This document shows, in pieces, positions 23,593 through 35,499 of a stretch of 64,000 nt of DNA (positions are counted from its first letter, which is position 1; the number at the start of each line of letters is the position of its first letter). The DNA lies in NCBI GenBank assembly GCA_037127255.1, contig JBANSL010000006.1:81565350-81629349 (forward strand), read 5' to 3'. The DNA is from Persicaria tinctoria. Lineage: Eukaryota > Streptophyta > Magnoliopsida > Caryophyllales > Polygonaceae. The translations under genes and the position numbers were made by a program. The notes beneath the pieces were generated by a model that ran no database searches, was not told the DNA's origin, and saw only the letters and a program-made list of their open reading frames with translations.

Positions 23593-26500
23593 TGTAACGG
23601 CCCAGAATTATGATTTCCGGGTTACGTTTCAAGGGATGAAACCCCTTGTTCGGATCTTGCAATCCAGGTACGGGTCGAGGTTTCAAATTCAATTTTTAAG
23701 GTCAATAATAAAGAGGGATTTCGAACCCTAAAAGCATCGTAGGGCCGTTGGGTACTCTTAACCTGTCCTAGAGACTAACTCGTGAAATTCATTTCAAACG
23801 CAAGCAAGGCGGAAGCAAAAATTAAGATACAAAGCGCCGCGGCGGAGCCGGGTCAAAACCAAAACATAAGTGGATGATTTCTATTTATACCCAGTTAGAG
23901 AATTAGCCCGGTTCTTCGATTCGCCAAGGATTCCCCGTCACAGAAGCAAGGGAGCAAACAAGGAGCGGTACCTAACACTATCCACGAAGTCAAGCCCGGT
24001 AATCGCCTGCGGGTCCTCTGACCGCGCTGAGGCCATATAACATGCCTATACCTAGATAAAAGGATGACTAATGCAGTACAGGATTTAAATCACATAAGCA
24101 TGCTTGACAGATATAATAATATGCAGAAAGCTGTAAAGGGCCCAAGACAATGCCAAGTGGCATATCCCTCTCCTACTCCGCCCCCTTTTTCATGAGCGGA
24201 CCTGGCCAGGACGGTACCCATTTCATCGTGGTGGTGCACGAACCACGGAATCATAGCATGCTCAACATCATAACTCATCACATCATAACATCTCTTGCCC
24301 GATGGTGTTGGGCTATCAAATCATACTCATATCGACTCGATCGACTCAGGGCACCCGATGAGGCTGGGCTACCCTATGACCCTAGCAAAGACTCTAGGAC
24401 TATCACAGATAACGGCCGTTCTGTTTCAAACACACATAGTAACCACATGCTCAGTTCAATGCAATCCTAGCATGATACTACATGACATGCTTTATATGCA
24501 ACAACTACACATCATATGACACATCAGGCAGGAGGTCCAGGTTACTGAGTAAGTCCCGTAGGATACTTACCTGAAGTCTTCACATCCAATTAACCAGCAA
24601 ACAAGCTACTCAGATAATCATCCATCGGTCCACAAGCCACTCAGAGAATCATCCAATCACACTAGCAAGTGATAAGCAAGGAACAACTCATCAATACATA
24701 CTTAATTAACACACAAGTAGGCTTTCAAGTCAACATAGGATTCGACAATATTTTATTCAAATAACTAACATCTCATCATAACCACCATTCTCAATTAACC
24801 TTATTCCCATCACGGAACTAAGTTAAAAGTCTTACCAAGATCACCACTCACAACATCTTACTTTAGGTTTTGCTTAACAACTACTCAAGTAATTCATAAT
24901 TTATCAAATCCTCAAATACTCAACCAAATTCACAAGTTCTCAACATCAAGGATCAACAAGTCTTATTATTCAACTCGCATAATGAATCATTCCCAAGGGA
25001 TAAACCAAAGTAAGTCGACATATGAGAACTAAGGTTAAATTGTAACTAAACCGTATTTTAAGGTCATAGCCACACCAAGTCCACATATCGTAAGTTCACA
25101 CGGCACATCAAGTTCTCAAGACACTTCCTACATAGTTACACTAGCATTCAACCAATTAAAGGACCTAAAATATTCATAACTCAAAAAGTACAATTACAAG
25201 CTTACAAGTTCTCAAGAATATAAAATCCCCATAGAGGTCATATTTGTCGAGTCAATTCACTAGGAAATATAATCAATCATTTTTAAGTTATGAGCCAAAT
25301 TGAATCTAAAGCCATATAAGAAATCATTCTCCTCTTATTAACTTAGACAAAGCCACCTAAGCAAGTTGCATAATTTATTCATTGACCTTTTAGTTGACAT
25401 GGCTAAACTATACAAAGCCTCGTTAATCATCAGTTAAATGTTAATACCAGATTAACCGATTTTATAACTCATAATATAACTTTAAATACATAAATTTCAA
25501 TTCTGATCACACCTTTAAAATAAATAGGTCAAAGGAATTTAACAAACAATGCCACATCTAAATTAATCAACTCACTGTCAAAGCAATTCATGATAGTTCC
25601 AATTGCCAAATATCAACCAAATTCAACTCATTCTTTAATAACTCCACCAAAACCAAGCTTGTCAAAACCATATCTGTTAAATTCCAAACTCAAAGGTCCG
25701 AAATATCTAGAGAGGGAACCCAGAGTGTATACCCAAATCCCGAGTAGGCCGAGGGGGGTTCAGATCAAGGCTCGTCGGAGTCAGCTTCAAGGGGAATTCG
25801 GGGATGCCGTCGGTGGGTTCGAGCGCACCAAGCTTCGACGGGAGGGGTCTGAACGAGGAAGGAGCCAGGGGTTCGGAGGCGTGGTGCTAGTTAGCCGCGT
25901 CAATGGCCTTCTACGGCTTCAGTCGGCCACCATGTCGAGATCGAGAGGTGTTGGCGGAAGACCCAGGTGCAAATCCAGTAAGGAGGGGGAAGGAAGGGGA
26001 GATCTGATGAAGTAGCAGCAGCACACAGCAACAATGGCGGCGGCGGAGCTCTATTAGACTCCCGTGGCCTCGCCACTGCTCCGGCGATAAAGAAGCGAAC
26101 GCGACAGAGAGAGACGGCTCTAGCGAACTTGGCTCCTCGTCAGTGATGCACGGGCCCCGGCAGAACGGAGGCGGCGTGAGCTCCGGCTCCAGATCTAGCG
26201 CTGTCGGGGAGGGTCTGCCATGGAAGAAGAGCGAGGTGGGCTCGAGGGCTTGGAATCACCAATGATAGAGGAGGGAGAAGGCGCAGCGGAAGCAGAGGTG
26301 TGAAGAGGAGGAGGCGGCCAAGGGGGCTCGGGGATAAGCGAGCAACAGAGAAGAGTTGGGTTTGGAAAGAGATGAACAGGAGGCTGATGAGGGGCGGCTA
26401 AGTGGAGGAAAAAGGGTTTATATACCCGACCATCTAGGGTTATGTTAGGTCATGTGAAAATCACAAATTTATTCCGCTATTTCTAGGTTCTCATAAATAT

Positions 26501-26703
26501 TACCACATTAAATTACAGAATTCAACAATTAAATTCTATTTACAATAAGAATGACATGAAATTTGTTGTACTCACTATCCAAAATAATAATAGATATTTC
26601 CTAATTCAAAGTCTAAGGTATACATATATATATATTTAGAAATTTGATATCGAAATTAAATCATAATTCATAAAATAATATTTTAAAATTTCGGGTCTTT
26701 ACA
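23593..26703 (-). repeat. 5-prime LTR of the LARD-like element
   Basis: Same length (3,111 bp) and boundaries as the left LTR. Located beside the primer site, it is the promoter LTR of the element. Confidence 0.95.
26417..26424 (-). promoter_or_regulatory. Candidate LTR TATA box
   Basis: The minus strand reads GGGTATATAAACCC, containing TATATAAA, and the same motif occurs at 17933-17940 in the other LTR. It is followed in the transcription direction by the GC-rich island, which would then form the start of the transcript leader. Promoter role is inferred. Confidence 0.6.
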
Positions 26704-26859
26704 TGATGTGCGCTCAATTTTCCATCTTTTGCAGCTACTTTTGCTTGGATTTCTATCTATATTTTATACTTTTATATTGGGAAACCATGAGATTTGTGTA
26801 GTTTATATTTATTTTCAATATATGGAGGTCTACACAAGTTTTAGTTTAATTTTACAGAA

Positions 26860-28231
26860 ATCGGATGCACTTTGAAGCTTAAAGGAAAGTCATGAAGACA
26901 TTGGAGAAGCTGAGGAAGAGCAAAGGATGGTGCAGTTCGAGAAACACGACTTTACACCATTCATAATTTTGAATCAAGTTCAAATGTCTTCATGAGAGTT
27001 GTATCCCTCGAAAAGAGCTTTCCAATGCATATTCATATGTGTCAATCGAACGATTGAGGACTCGGGAAAGTGCATTTCAAGACGGAGCATAATGTTGAAA
27101 GCTGACAAAAGTACTCGACGTCGACTACACATTCTAGACTCTGTCGATGTCGAGTGCAAATCTAGAGGACATCACCTTCAGAGGCTGAGATCGAGCACGA
27201 GCTGAGTCAAGAGCACAAGACCTAGTTGACGTAGAGTACTTTGGTCGATGTCGAGTACATCCTAGAAGCGAATCTGAGTCGAAATCGAGTAGGAATCCGA
27301 AGAGAGAGTTTACTTCTACACCAAGGCACGAAGGATCTATCATGAAGGAAGATTTTATCTACTTTAGTTAATTTCCTAATTTACCTAGGGGAAATTTTAA
27401 TTGTTTTATTTCTTTTATTTATCAAACATTTTTTTTAGGATCAGATAGACAAAATTAGATAGATGATATAGTTGTTCTTTCCTAGAATATCTAGGGTTGA
27501 GCACAATATATAAAGCCATAGGGGCTAGTTTTTCATTAATTCAAGCCATGTCGTCTTCGGGCGCAAGTAGTTAGGAGGAGAGCCTAGAGTGAAGATTGAA
27601 GGTTTTGTCTGTTTTAATTTTAATTTAAAGTTGTTTTCTTTCATCATGTTTTGTTTCTAGTTTCCCTCTTCTAGGGTTAGGGTGAGCCCAACGATAGGCA
27701 TCCGCACTTGAGGTAAGTTTTGACATTCGTTATGTTTTGATCATCCACTATCTTTTACACGTTTATTCCCTTATCGAAAGAAAAGAGATTCATGTTAACA
27801 ACTTGGATTATAAACATAAAATTGGTAGATACAATTAGGGTTACTTGAAAGGGTTATCTAATTGTTGGAAAAGGCGAAAACTTCCTCATTCGATGTGATT
27901 ACATAACTAGTCTATCTTATCTTTTGTGTGTTTGGTTATTGTTGCGACGATCCCTAAGCTTGAAAGTTTGCATCTTTATTTGTTTTATTTCATTATTTTT
28001 ATTTTGCACCGATTTTACCCTACACCGACCACCATCCCCTCTCCATCCCTCAACGTCGACCAAGTCTTAGTCAACATCGATAACAACCTTACACCTCTTC
28101 CTGCTATTCCCGAACCCAGAAACCAACTAAACCTAGAACCGTTGACTTCTCTCTTGAGGACGAACCTGACTCCACTATCCTATAGCAGGGTCGGGACTAC
28201 AAATTTATTTGGTTGCGAAACCCTCTCGTCA
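26860..28231 (+). mobile_element. Athila-like LTR, copy 1
   Basis: Sequence typical of a long gypsy LTR: GAGAGTTGTATCCCTCGAAA and AGAGCTTTCCAATGC-type phrases, a TATA-like AATATATAAAGCC (27505), and an end TCGTCA followed 3 nt later by a tRNA-Asp-type primer site. The segment 27231-28190 is clearly homologous to an inverted copy at 37903-38893. The start is uncertain: the sequence just after 26708 should be the tail of the B3 intron, so the LTR begins somewhere between about 26,740 and 26,880. Confidence 0.7.
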
Positions 28232-28234
28232 AAA

Positions 28235-28252
28235 TGGCGCCATTGCCGAGGA
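28235..28252 (+). other. Primer binding site, tRNA-Asp type (degenerate)
   Basis: TGGCGCCATTGCCGAGGA differs at two positions from the TGGCGCCGTTGCCGGGGA sequence common in Athila-type and related plant elements. It sits 3 nt after the LTR end CA. Confidence 0.75.
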
Positions 28253-28435
28253 GATATTAATCGCGCCTAGTTTAGTTGTTTAGAGTTTAGGAATATCCCA
28301 TCCCATTTTCTTATCCTACCTATCACATACCCTACAGTCACCTACCTCATTGGTACCAACTGGGTACCGAGGCCCCTTGCTATTTAATTTGTGTGATCTT
28401 ATTGTGATCTATTGGTATAACGCAAGGCACATGAT

Positions 28436-28729
28436 TTGGAGGCCAAGATAGCGGAGCTTCGCCAACGGATAGCGGAGATACAACAAAAGAAGGTAGAAAT
28501 AACACATCTTGCGGATGCCGATGCCGACGAAAGCCGCCGGATCAAGGAACAATTGGACGCTTGGCATAGATGGGAAGATCAAACTGAATCGCCCGAAACG
28601 ACGATGACAAGTTGTTTCAACAATGTCCCCTTCTATGAACCAGTTGACGTTGACTACCTGGACTCGACATATGCACATTTTGGAAGAACTGATCCAGAAA
28701 CCTCAGCCGAAATTGACTGCACCACATAA
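28436..28729 (+). CDS. Unrecognised acidic coiled-coil ORF in an Athila-like derivative
   Basis: 97 codons, beginning with a heptad-like charged stretch (KIAELRQRIAEIQQKKVEI) and ending Asp/Glu-rich. It lies where gag would start, after the Athila-like LTR and primer site, but shows no zinc knuckle or capsid motif that I recognise. A second open stretch follows in another frame (28811-29110), perhaps through an intron or frameshift. It could be a divergent gag N-terminus or a captured host exon. Confidence 0.4.
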   Translation: MEAKIAELRQRIAEIQQKKVEITHLADADADESRRIKEQLDAWHRWEDQTESPETTMTSCFNNVPFYEPVDVDYLDSTYAHFGRTDPETSAEIDCTT

Positions 28730-28751
28730 ACCCAGGTATGTCTTTCCTCTA

Positions 28752-29110
28752 TTTCGCTATCTATTTGTGAAGAATCTTTTGAAGGATTCCAAGATGAAGA
28801 AGAGCTACCAATGCAAAAGTCGGATGCCGTTGCCCATGGGGCTTCAAGGTCGCTTTTACCCTACAAGGTAAAGGTCATCCCCGATAATTTTGAGCAATCG
28901 ATGTTCGTGTTCATGTATGGGGTCCTAGCAAAGTGGCATGAAGATCCGCATGATGAGGAGGAAATATCTCTTCCCACTCCACCGTTCTACTGTGGTGGAG
29001 ATACACAACCAAGTCAACCTATGAAGCGGAAGAGGTATGATGACGAGGTATGTATTTTTTATTTTTGTCTTCCCTTATGTAGGCCAGTTGAAGCCAGGGA
29101 TGATGAATAG
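28752..29110 (+). CDS. Unrecognised ORF continuing the Athila-like derivative
   Basis: An open stretch with acid-rich FEGFQDEEELPMQKSDA, then KVKVIPDNFEQSMFVFMYGV and a basic MKRKRYDDE end. It is in the same orientation as the ORF at 28436 and about 80 bp downstream, with GTATG (28737) available as a splice donor between them. No domain is recognised. The good coding character compared with its flanks is why I list it. Confidence 0.35.
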
Positions 29111-30308
29111 GTGGAGCCATAGAACGTTCACTTGGGGAGGTGTAAGCTTCTTTAAATGATGCCCCCAGATGACATCCATGCTTCCCTCCACCAGAGTAAC
29201 CACCAGATCCACCTACACCTCCGGACAAAGGTGAGTCAGGCTAATGTTTAAAGGGAAGTAGGTCGAGCTAGCCACTTAAAACCCTAGTGCTTGCGGGAGG
29301 CAACCCTATATTATTTTTCCTTTAGTAAATTTATTTTTGTTTTACTTTCTTTACTTCGTGCAAGGTTTTCTTTGTTGACTTTAGGCAATTCGGAGAACTG
29401 GAAATCGACTGACCCTGTAGCCATCTACATCACCTTTTTTTGAGAATCTGTACGTCTGTCTAGTATGCTTCTTTCCTTTACCCTTGTTTTTATACAGTGA
29501 GGACACTATAATCTCTAAGTATGGGGTGGGGAAAAGACTTACCTTGTGCATATTTTATCATATTTCGCGAATTACTCTTTACATGGTTACTTTGGATTGA
29601 TTATTTATTTATATGCTTACATGTTGTTATCCAAAGTTTATTTTTATCACCCCTATTCAAATTTTTTTATTATTGTCCTGGATGTTTTAAATTGAACTCA
29701 ACAATGCAAAATTGGATTCATTAAAGATATAGTATGAAATTGCCTAATAAAGGGAACTCACAATGAAGTGCATTATTTCTTGAAAACCATGAAAGAAGGT
29801 AAAATTTGAAGTTGCTTTTGACATATGCATGATAAGAGGACGGAGGACTTTATTTTCCATATATTCTTACCTTATTCCAAGCCTTACCTACACTTATTAT
29901 GCCTTATTTCATATTTTACTCCACATGTTCTAAATATTGCATATTTCTTTACCTTATAACCCACCCAAATTTGTATTCCTTTGTATGCCTGATCAACATG
30001 TTAGGAATTGCACCTTTAGCTATGCATTCATTGTTGTTTTCTCCATAGCAAACAAAGGTATTGATGATAGTGATGTCTCTTTGTCTTTGTAGTGGATGAT
30101 TTAAATTTTGTAGAGCTAACAATAAAAAGGCTAAAGGCTCAAATTGGCTTCAAAGCAAGATATAACATAAGGTAGACATGGATAAATATGTGGCTAAAAG
30201 GTTTGCCTCTATCATTTGAACTTATCAAGCAATGAACATGTATATAATCGACCTTGAAAATAGATAATCAGGACAATACTCAATGATAAATGCACAGAAA
30301 GAGTATAT
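29111..30308 (+). mobile_element. Athila-like 3-prime non-coding region
   Basis: It contains two phrases frequent near the 3-prime end of Athila elements: GTGCTTGCGGGAGGCAACCC (29289) and AAGTATGGGGTGGGG (29517), a polypurine-tract-like run. AT-rich, largely frame-free sequence then runs up to the CACTA insertion. No env-like or pol gene is present, so the plus-strand Athila copy is heavily deleted. Confidence 0.6.
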
Positions 30309-30514
30309 CACTACTAGAATTTTGTCATTTAACATCGGCTGATTAACATCAGTCAGAAAAACGCGTAATGTTAAATAACTTTTTAACATCGATTTTAAAA
30401 TTTGCGACGTCAAAAATCAAATAGACACCAACTTGTTTTTTGACCGATGTCAAATACGAGTAATTTTTTGTAAAAAAAAAGACTTTAAAGGCGCGGAATT
30501 GAAATCCGAAATAT

Positions 30515-30931
30515 TTGAAGACCCGCTCATTAAATTACTTGCTTAGAAAAATCCCAAACCCTTCTCCCCTCCCACTGGGCGACTTCCTTCTTCTCAGATC
30601 CCATCCCTCGCCTCTCTCTCTCATTCTCCCTGAATCTCACCCAAACCCTCGCCTCTCCCTTTTCCTTCCTTTGATCTTCCCCTCTTGCCTGATCCCTCGG
30701 AGTTCTATTTGCCACTCTCGTCTCGATTCACTTGCCCTTTCCTTCAAGTTCTCTCTCATGGAGCCTCACGACACCGATAGCCGGAGGACTAGTGTTCATC
30801 GATGCGAAGAAGAGGAGGATGACCAGTCTCTGCGACTGTGCGTGATGGCCTCCCTCGGTGATGATCGTCTTCCTCGCTGCTCTGCCCTCCTCCTCCCTCG
30901 ATCGTCGGTCATCTTCTCTGGTAAGTACTGA
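30515..30931 (+). other. Exon-like captured sequence in the CACTA element
   Basis: 138 open codons in a GC-richer block. An internal Met starts MEPHDTDSRRTSVHRCEEEE and runs to a TCTGGTAAGTACTG sequence that looks like a good splice donor (about 30,920). The composition changes sharply to AT-rich intron-like DNA afterwards. This arrangement suits a captured host 5-prime UTR and first exon, but I recognise no protein family. Confidence 0.4.
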
Positions 30932-32129
30932 AGTACATTCCCTTCATTCCTCTCTTTCTCTACCTTGTGTCCTCAAGACCTCGATTGGTACTTGAATAGT
31001 CAGATCTAGGGTTCTCGTGGTCTGATTTCATGCTCTAATTCCCAGTTTATGTTTGAATCAAGGATGAATTAATCCATTGAGGTTACATGAAAATTAGGTT
31101 TTCAAGATGAATGAGGCTTTCAAATCCATTGAGATCTATCTCCCTTAAGATGGTTATATAAGTTTTTTCGATGCTTATGTATATTCATTGTATGTAATTT
31201 AATCTTTATTTCAATGTTTTGTTTGCTATGTCCCTGAAAAACCTTAGTAATGGTATAAGTTTTAAAAGGGAGATAGCAGTCTGAACATTGAAGGTGTAAG
31301 GAACTAAATTGAAAAACATATTTGTTTTTTTCACTAAACTACCATTTTGGCAAGAAACTAAATTGAAGGGAGATCGCAGTCTGAACAATGAGACTAAGCA
31401 GCCTCCAGATTTTCAAACTGCTCAGAACCGGTAACTGACTTACCCATCTTGCATAGCTTTAACAATTGATCCTCCTTTTGACCATTTAATGGTTGATGGT
31501 TCATTTGAATCAAACTCATTCCTATTTGGTTGATGCATAATGAGGAATAGTTGGAAACCTGATACCCATATTCTTTTCATTGTATAAATGTCCTATGCTA
31601 GTTGAAGCAATCTCCTATGGTGTCTATTATTTTTCATTGTGATGCTAAACTTTATGCTATATCCTCATATACTCTTGATTTTTCTAGTGTTTTCCTTTTA
31701 TTTTCTGAGGTGTTTTCCTAAGATCTTGATGTGTTATCTGAACTGAATGTTATTTGAGTTCCATTTAGGAATGACAATTTGTCAATTTATTTTTCAGTTG
31801 GACAGTTCGAAGGATAAGCTTCAATCACTCTTGGAAATATATTTCTTCTATCGGTGAAGACATGTCTATCAGAATAGTAAGTACTAGTAATTTCGAAGCC
31901 TGAAAAGGTGTCATCATAATTCAGGTTTCCGATCAAATATCAATCAGCCTCTGCTCTCTTTCACCTAAATCTTTATTATCAGCCTCTGATTTAAATATGC
32001 TCCTGTTGCTAGAGATAAGATGGTTTCATAGTGTTTAGAGTAGTTTTTATGTTAATATCCTTTATACTTTAAAACTTATCTATAAACTTCTTTACTATGG
32101 TTTGGAACTTACTTCTTTTTTCTCATTTT

Positions 32130-32342
32130 CTTTTCATCTATTTATATCCATTAAATTGTATTTCTTGTGTTCTCTCTTCTTTTCATCTATTTATATCCAT
32201 TAAATTGTATCCCTAGGCAGGCAGTTGTTGACATTAAATTGTGTTCTCTCTTCTTTTCATCTATTTATATCCATTAAATTGTATTTCTTGTATTTCTTTT
32301 CATCTATTTATATCCATTAAATTGTGTCCCTAGGCAGGCAGT
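32130..32342. repeat. Short tandem duplications inside CACTA
   Basis: CTTTTCATCTATTTATATCC followed by ATTAAATTGT occurs four times, and CCCTAGGCAGGCAGTTGTTG twice, in a nested duplication pattern. Confidence 0.88.
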
Positions 32343-33606
32343 TGTTGCCAAAGGAGAACCCCCCTTGGATTGCCTATAAAAGGTGTTGGGCAACATCCAT
32401 CGGATGCACAACCTAAGGTTGATATCTTGCTAGTTTCTGATTTTATTCTATGCTTGCACAATTATAAATAGAAGTTTTGACTTGTACAGATGGGTGGACC
32501 TCCCAATCCTGCGGATGCTTTGTGAGGTGAACTCTGGAGGAAAAGAAGGATAGGATCTGGAAAGCATCAATTTATGGAAAATACTTGCAAGGTATGTTGC
32601 CCGAACTTTTCTTATAGATACATTGTCTTCTCTTCAAGTGCCAGCAGTGGTTCTGATTTCTTCCTGTTGATGAACCATGCCTTATGTGCTTTGATTCATC
32701 ATTAATTGAATATTTGAGATTTGCCAATTTTGTGTATAAATACTTGCAAAATATGGAGGAATGGAGGACACAAGAGGAACTTGGTGTAGCTTGTATAACT
32801 GTCACTTATTATAGTGCCTGATTGAAGTACCCTTGTCAAATATGTTTTGGTCTTGTGCATGTACAAGTGCTGAAGATTCACCTTACAAATCTAATTTGGT
32901 TGTACTTGTTTGTCCTCTAGATCCTAATTTGTCAACCTTGTCTTAGGTTTTTTTTATTAACAATCTCCTTTGCAACCTGTTTATTGTACTTCTGTGTAGT
33001 TATCCTTGTTTTCTTATTTAGTTGATCCTTTGCTAGAAGTCAGATAATTTCAGGCTGACATCACATGTAACTCTGCAAATAACCTTATTTTACTTCATAA
33101 GCTGAGTCATATCAGTTGATGATAACCTAAATTAAGGGAGTTGTGTCTCCTCGGTCCTTTTAAATAAGCCGATTTTGTGAAGTTTCTCTACTCTAAACTC
33201 CAAAACCATATTGGCTTAACCTATGCAATTGCTGGCAGTAAGATATATAATGTGAATGCAATTGCTATCATATACTATTCCTTGAATTGCTTAGCTGTAT
33301 ACTGACTAATGCAATTGTTTTAGCATAATGCCTTAGATAAATGCAATTGAGATGTATGTAAATGGAGCTGAGATATGTATATAAATGCATCTGAGATTAA
33401 ATGATTGCATATGAGATGAAATGATTGCAGCTGAGATGGTTATTTGTAAAGTTTTGTCATGGACACCATTAGTAGCTAAGAGAAGTGTTTGGCATGAACA
33501 AGATGTACAAAAATTATTGCTATTAGTTTATTTCCATTGTTTCTTTGCTTTTTAAGTTTCACATGCTCTTTTTGCTATTATGTAAGAACATTCTATCTAA
33601 TTTAAA

Positions 33607-33674
33607 GCCTATTAGCTCAAATGGAAGAGCATTGCGTTCAAACGCAAAGATGCGCATTCAAATCCCGCATAGGC
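33607..33674 (+). other. tRNA-like sequence, copy C
   Basis: It begins GCCTATTAGCTCAAATGG and ends CCCGCATAGGC, so a 6-bp acceptor stem (GCCTAT/ATAGGC) can form. The D-arm GCTC/GAGC and an anticodon-like stem TTGCG/CGCAA are intact. The T-arm TTCAAAT loop is present but the stem has two mismatches, and the anticodon loop has only six bases. A functional tRNA is doubtful. It is related to copies A and B in TIR element 1. Confidence 0.6.
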
Positions 33675-33702
33675 TATACGATAATAAAAAAAATGCAAAT
33701 AT

Positions 33703-34010
33703 GTCATTTCACATTGGGCAATAGCTGATGTCTTTCAAAAAAAAAATCGATGTCTATGTGGGGATGTAAAAAGTCAAAACATTTTAACATCGGGTAATAG
33801 CCGATGTCTTTGTATGTTATAACATCGGTTATATTTTATAATCAATGTTATAGGATAACAAAGACATCGGATTTAGAAATATAAACAATGTTATAACATA
33901 CAAAGACATCGGGTTCTGGCCGATGTGAAAAACCTTTGACTTTTTACATCCCCCACATAGACATCAATTTTTTCTTTTAAAGACATCGGCTATTACCCGA
34001 TGTTAAATAA
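33703..34010. repeat. Large imperfect palindrome at the CACTA 3-prime end
   Basis: The left arm (33703-33840) and the inverse of the right arm (33877-34010) share blocks in the same order: GATGTCTTT, ATCGATGTCTATGTGGGG-like, ATGTAAAAAGTCAAA, CATCGGxxAxxxCCGATGTC and TTTGTATGTTATAACAT. The arms are about 135 bp around a 36-bp centre. The structure could arise from an inverted duplication of the CACTA subterminal region. Confidence 0.85.
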
Positions 34011-34029
34011 CAAATTTCTAGTAGTGTAT

Positions 34030-34480
34030 CATACAAGAAAAGCAAAAGGACTAAAGATGTATCCCTTGTAAGGCCAAAAATATCTCACTGGGACAAATTT
34101 TTGTTGAATCTCAAGCATAATCCCAAACTTAGATCATACATGCTCAATTATATATGCTCAATCATATTTCACATAAAAACCTATTTTCAAGATAAGATCA
34201 AATCATTCCAGAATTCCATGGGATTTGTTAGATCATGTCAGGACAAACTCAAATTAGATGGAAATATTTGATAACATAATATGCAACACAAACAAAGCAA
34301 GACTCACTTTGTTTTCCATATTTTTTTTTGACATTTTCCAGTTTTTTTTTTCATTTTTTGACATTTGCAGTAGCGTAAAAGAAATAACATAAAGGAAATA
34401 ACAAAGAAACAAAAACAGAAATTCAAAAACAAACAAAATTTCAAACATGGACTAACCTAACTAATTCACTTCATTCTCGC
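34030..34480. other. Tail-to-tail junction of two Athila-like remnants
   Basis: AT-rich and frame-free. The minus strand carries CTAAGTTTGGGATTATGC (about 34,120-34,135), an Athila-type polypurine-tract motif, so this is the 3-prime region of the minus-strand copy meeting that of the plus-strand copy. No gene is seen. Confidence 0.5.
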
Positions 34481-34489
34481 CCCCACACA

Positions 34490-35490
34490 CTTACATGTTG
34501 CATTGTCCGTAATGCATAGAAACACAAAAAGGAACAATGAACATATAAAAATAAAGTGTTTGAAAGAAGGAAATGACTGACCAATTACTATGAAGGCGGG
34601 GTCTGGGGTCCAGACCGCTGATTGATGTCCTGGGAAATCTACGCCCATGGCTTATGAAGACGTGCCTCTATCTTGTCGATCTTGTTCTCTAGAATCAACT
34701 GATCCTCATAAAGTCTACGAAAACTTCTCTGTTGTTGATCTTCCATTCTAGTCAAACAATTATGAATAATCGCTATAAGCTCAAACAAAGAACTGCTTTA
34801 AGTGGGGATATCATGATCGTCACCGGCCTCATATACCAGAAGAAGTATGATCGAAACGAACGGGTTCACAACCATCCCAGTAGGTGCTTGAACATGATGA
34901 ATAGAGAAAGCATCCAAAGTCGAGCCAACATGTATATGCGCAGGAAGATACAGGTGGTGTTCACCCTTCTCGCCGGATAGCCAACGGAAACACTCGCTGC
35001 TTTCAAAGCAACTAACTCTTTCAATCAAACGAGCACTCAGTAGGACTGACATGTCAAAATAGTAGGATGCTAACAAGGGTTACATGGAGCTCAAATTCAT
35101 ACCCAAATAGTGTGCTATCAGGGTAATCATTCCACCAAAAGTAACAATATGGGCAATCATATCATTTCTCATTCGAAGTGTGTCTGCACAAGCAGCCAGA
35201 AACGACCGTATCTAATCTGTTACATACTCAGCTTCTGGTGTCAAACATTGTAACCACATCCACATCCTCTTGGGAATAATCGCTGGATCAGCAGAGCCAT
35301 GGAAGGCAGGGGTCAATACCCTTTGACAAAGTCTTAGGCCAGGGTACATAATCGAATAGTCGTGAAAGCTGTATGCCAAATCAGCATAGTGTAACATAAT
35401 ACCCCAAGTCTCAGCAGATGTAGTAGTAGATAAGCTCCGACTCAAAGGACTAGACCAAGGCATGTGCATTCCCAAAGCATGGGATAACAA
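34490..35490 (-). pseudogene. Athila-type ORF1/env-like relic
   Basis: A minus-strand frame with few stops covers 35490-34798: MLSHALGMHMPWSSPLSRSL, AACADTLRMRNDMIAHIVTF, GGMITLIAHYLGMN, and a C-terminal YLPAHIHVGSTLDAFSI part. It is followed by a charged coiled-coil-like MEDQQQRSFRRLYEDQLILE near 34,740. The G-G-x-I-T-x-I-A-x-x-L-G pattern recalls the ORF1-type protein of Athila elements. It is interrupted by stops at about 35,212 and 35,077. The assignment depends on the pattern and on the Athila-type context on both sides. Confidence 0.45.
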
Positions 35491-35499
35491 CCGTTTCTT

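Larger units (their letters stand above)
15109..26703 (-). mobile_element. Young non-autonomous LTR retrotransposon (large LARD-like, Ty3/gypsy type)
   Basis: Two LTRs of 3,111 bp (15109-18219 and 23593-26703) flank 5.4 kb of internal DNA, with a perfect TGATG target duplication. In the element sense (minus) the LTRs begin TGTAAAGACCCG and end CCGTTACA. A tRNA-iMet primer site lies 4 nt inside the right LTR and a polypurine tract abuts the left LTR. These are typical signals of chromovirus-like gypsy elements. No gag or pol reading frame survives in the interior, so it must be mobilised by a partner. I count nine base differences between the LTRs, seven of them transitions (about 0.3%), meaning a very recent insertion. 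Confidence 0.95.
30309..34026. mobile_element. CACTA (CMC/EnSpm) transposon, non-autonomous
   Basis: Left end CACTACTAGAATTTTGTCAT and the inverse of the right end CACTACTAGAAATTTGTTAT both continue with TTAACATCGG, the usual plant CACTA terminus. It is flanked by a 3-bp TAT duplication (30306-30308 and 34027-34029), the expected TSD length. Subterminal ACATCGG / CCGATGT repeats occur at both ends. At 3.7 kb without any transposase it is non-autonomous. It carries a GC-rich exon-like stretch, a tetraplicated TTTCATCTATTTATATCC block (32130-32340), a tRNA-like sequence and a 140-bp palindrome. It sits inside the Athila-like 3-prime region. Confidence 0.93.

Noticed and set aside
23501..23731. 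Frames crossing the interior-LTR border of the LARD element
   Set aside because: They span the primer site and LTR start and repeat at the other LTR in part. Chance frames.
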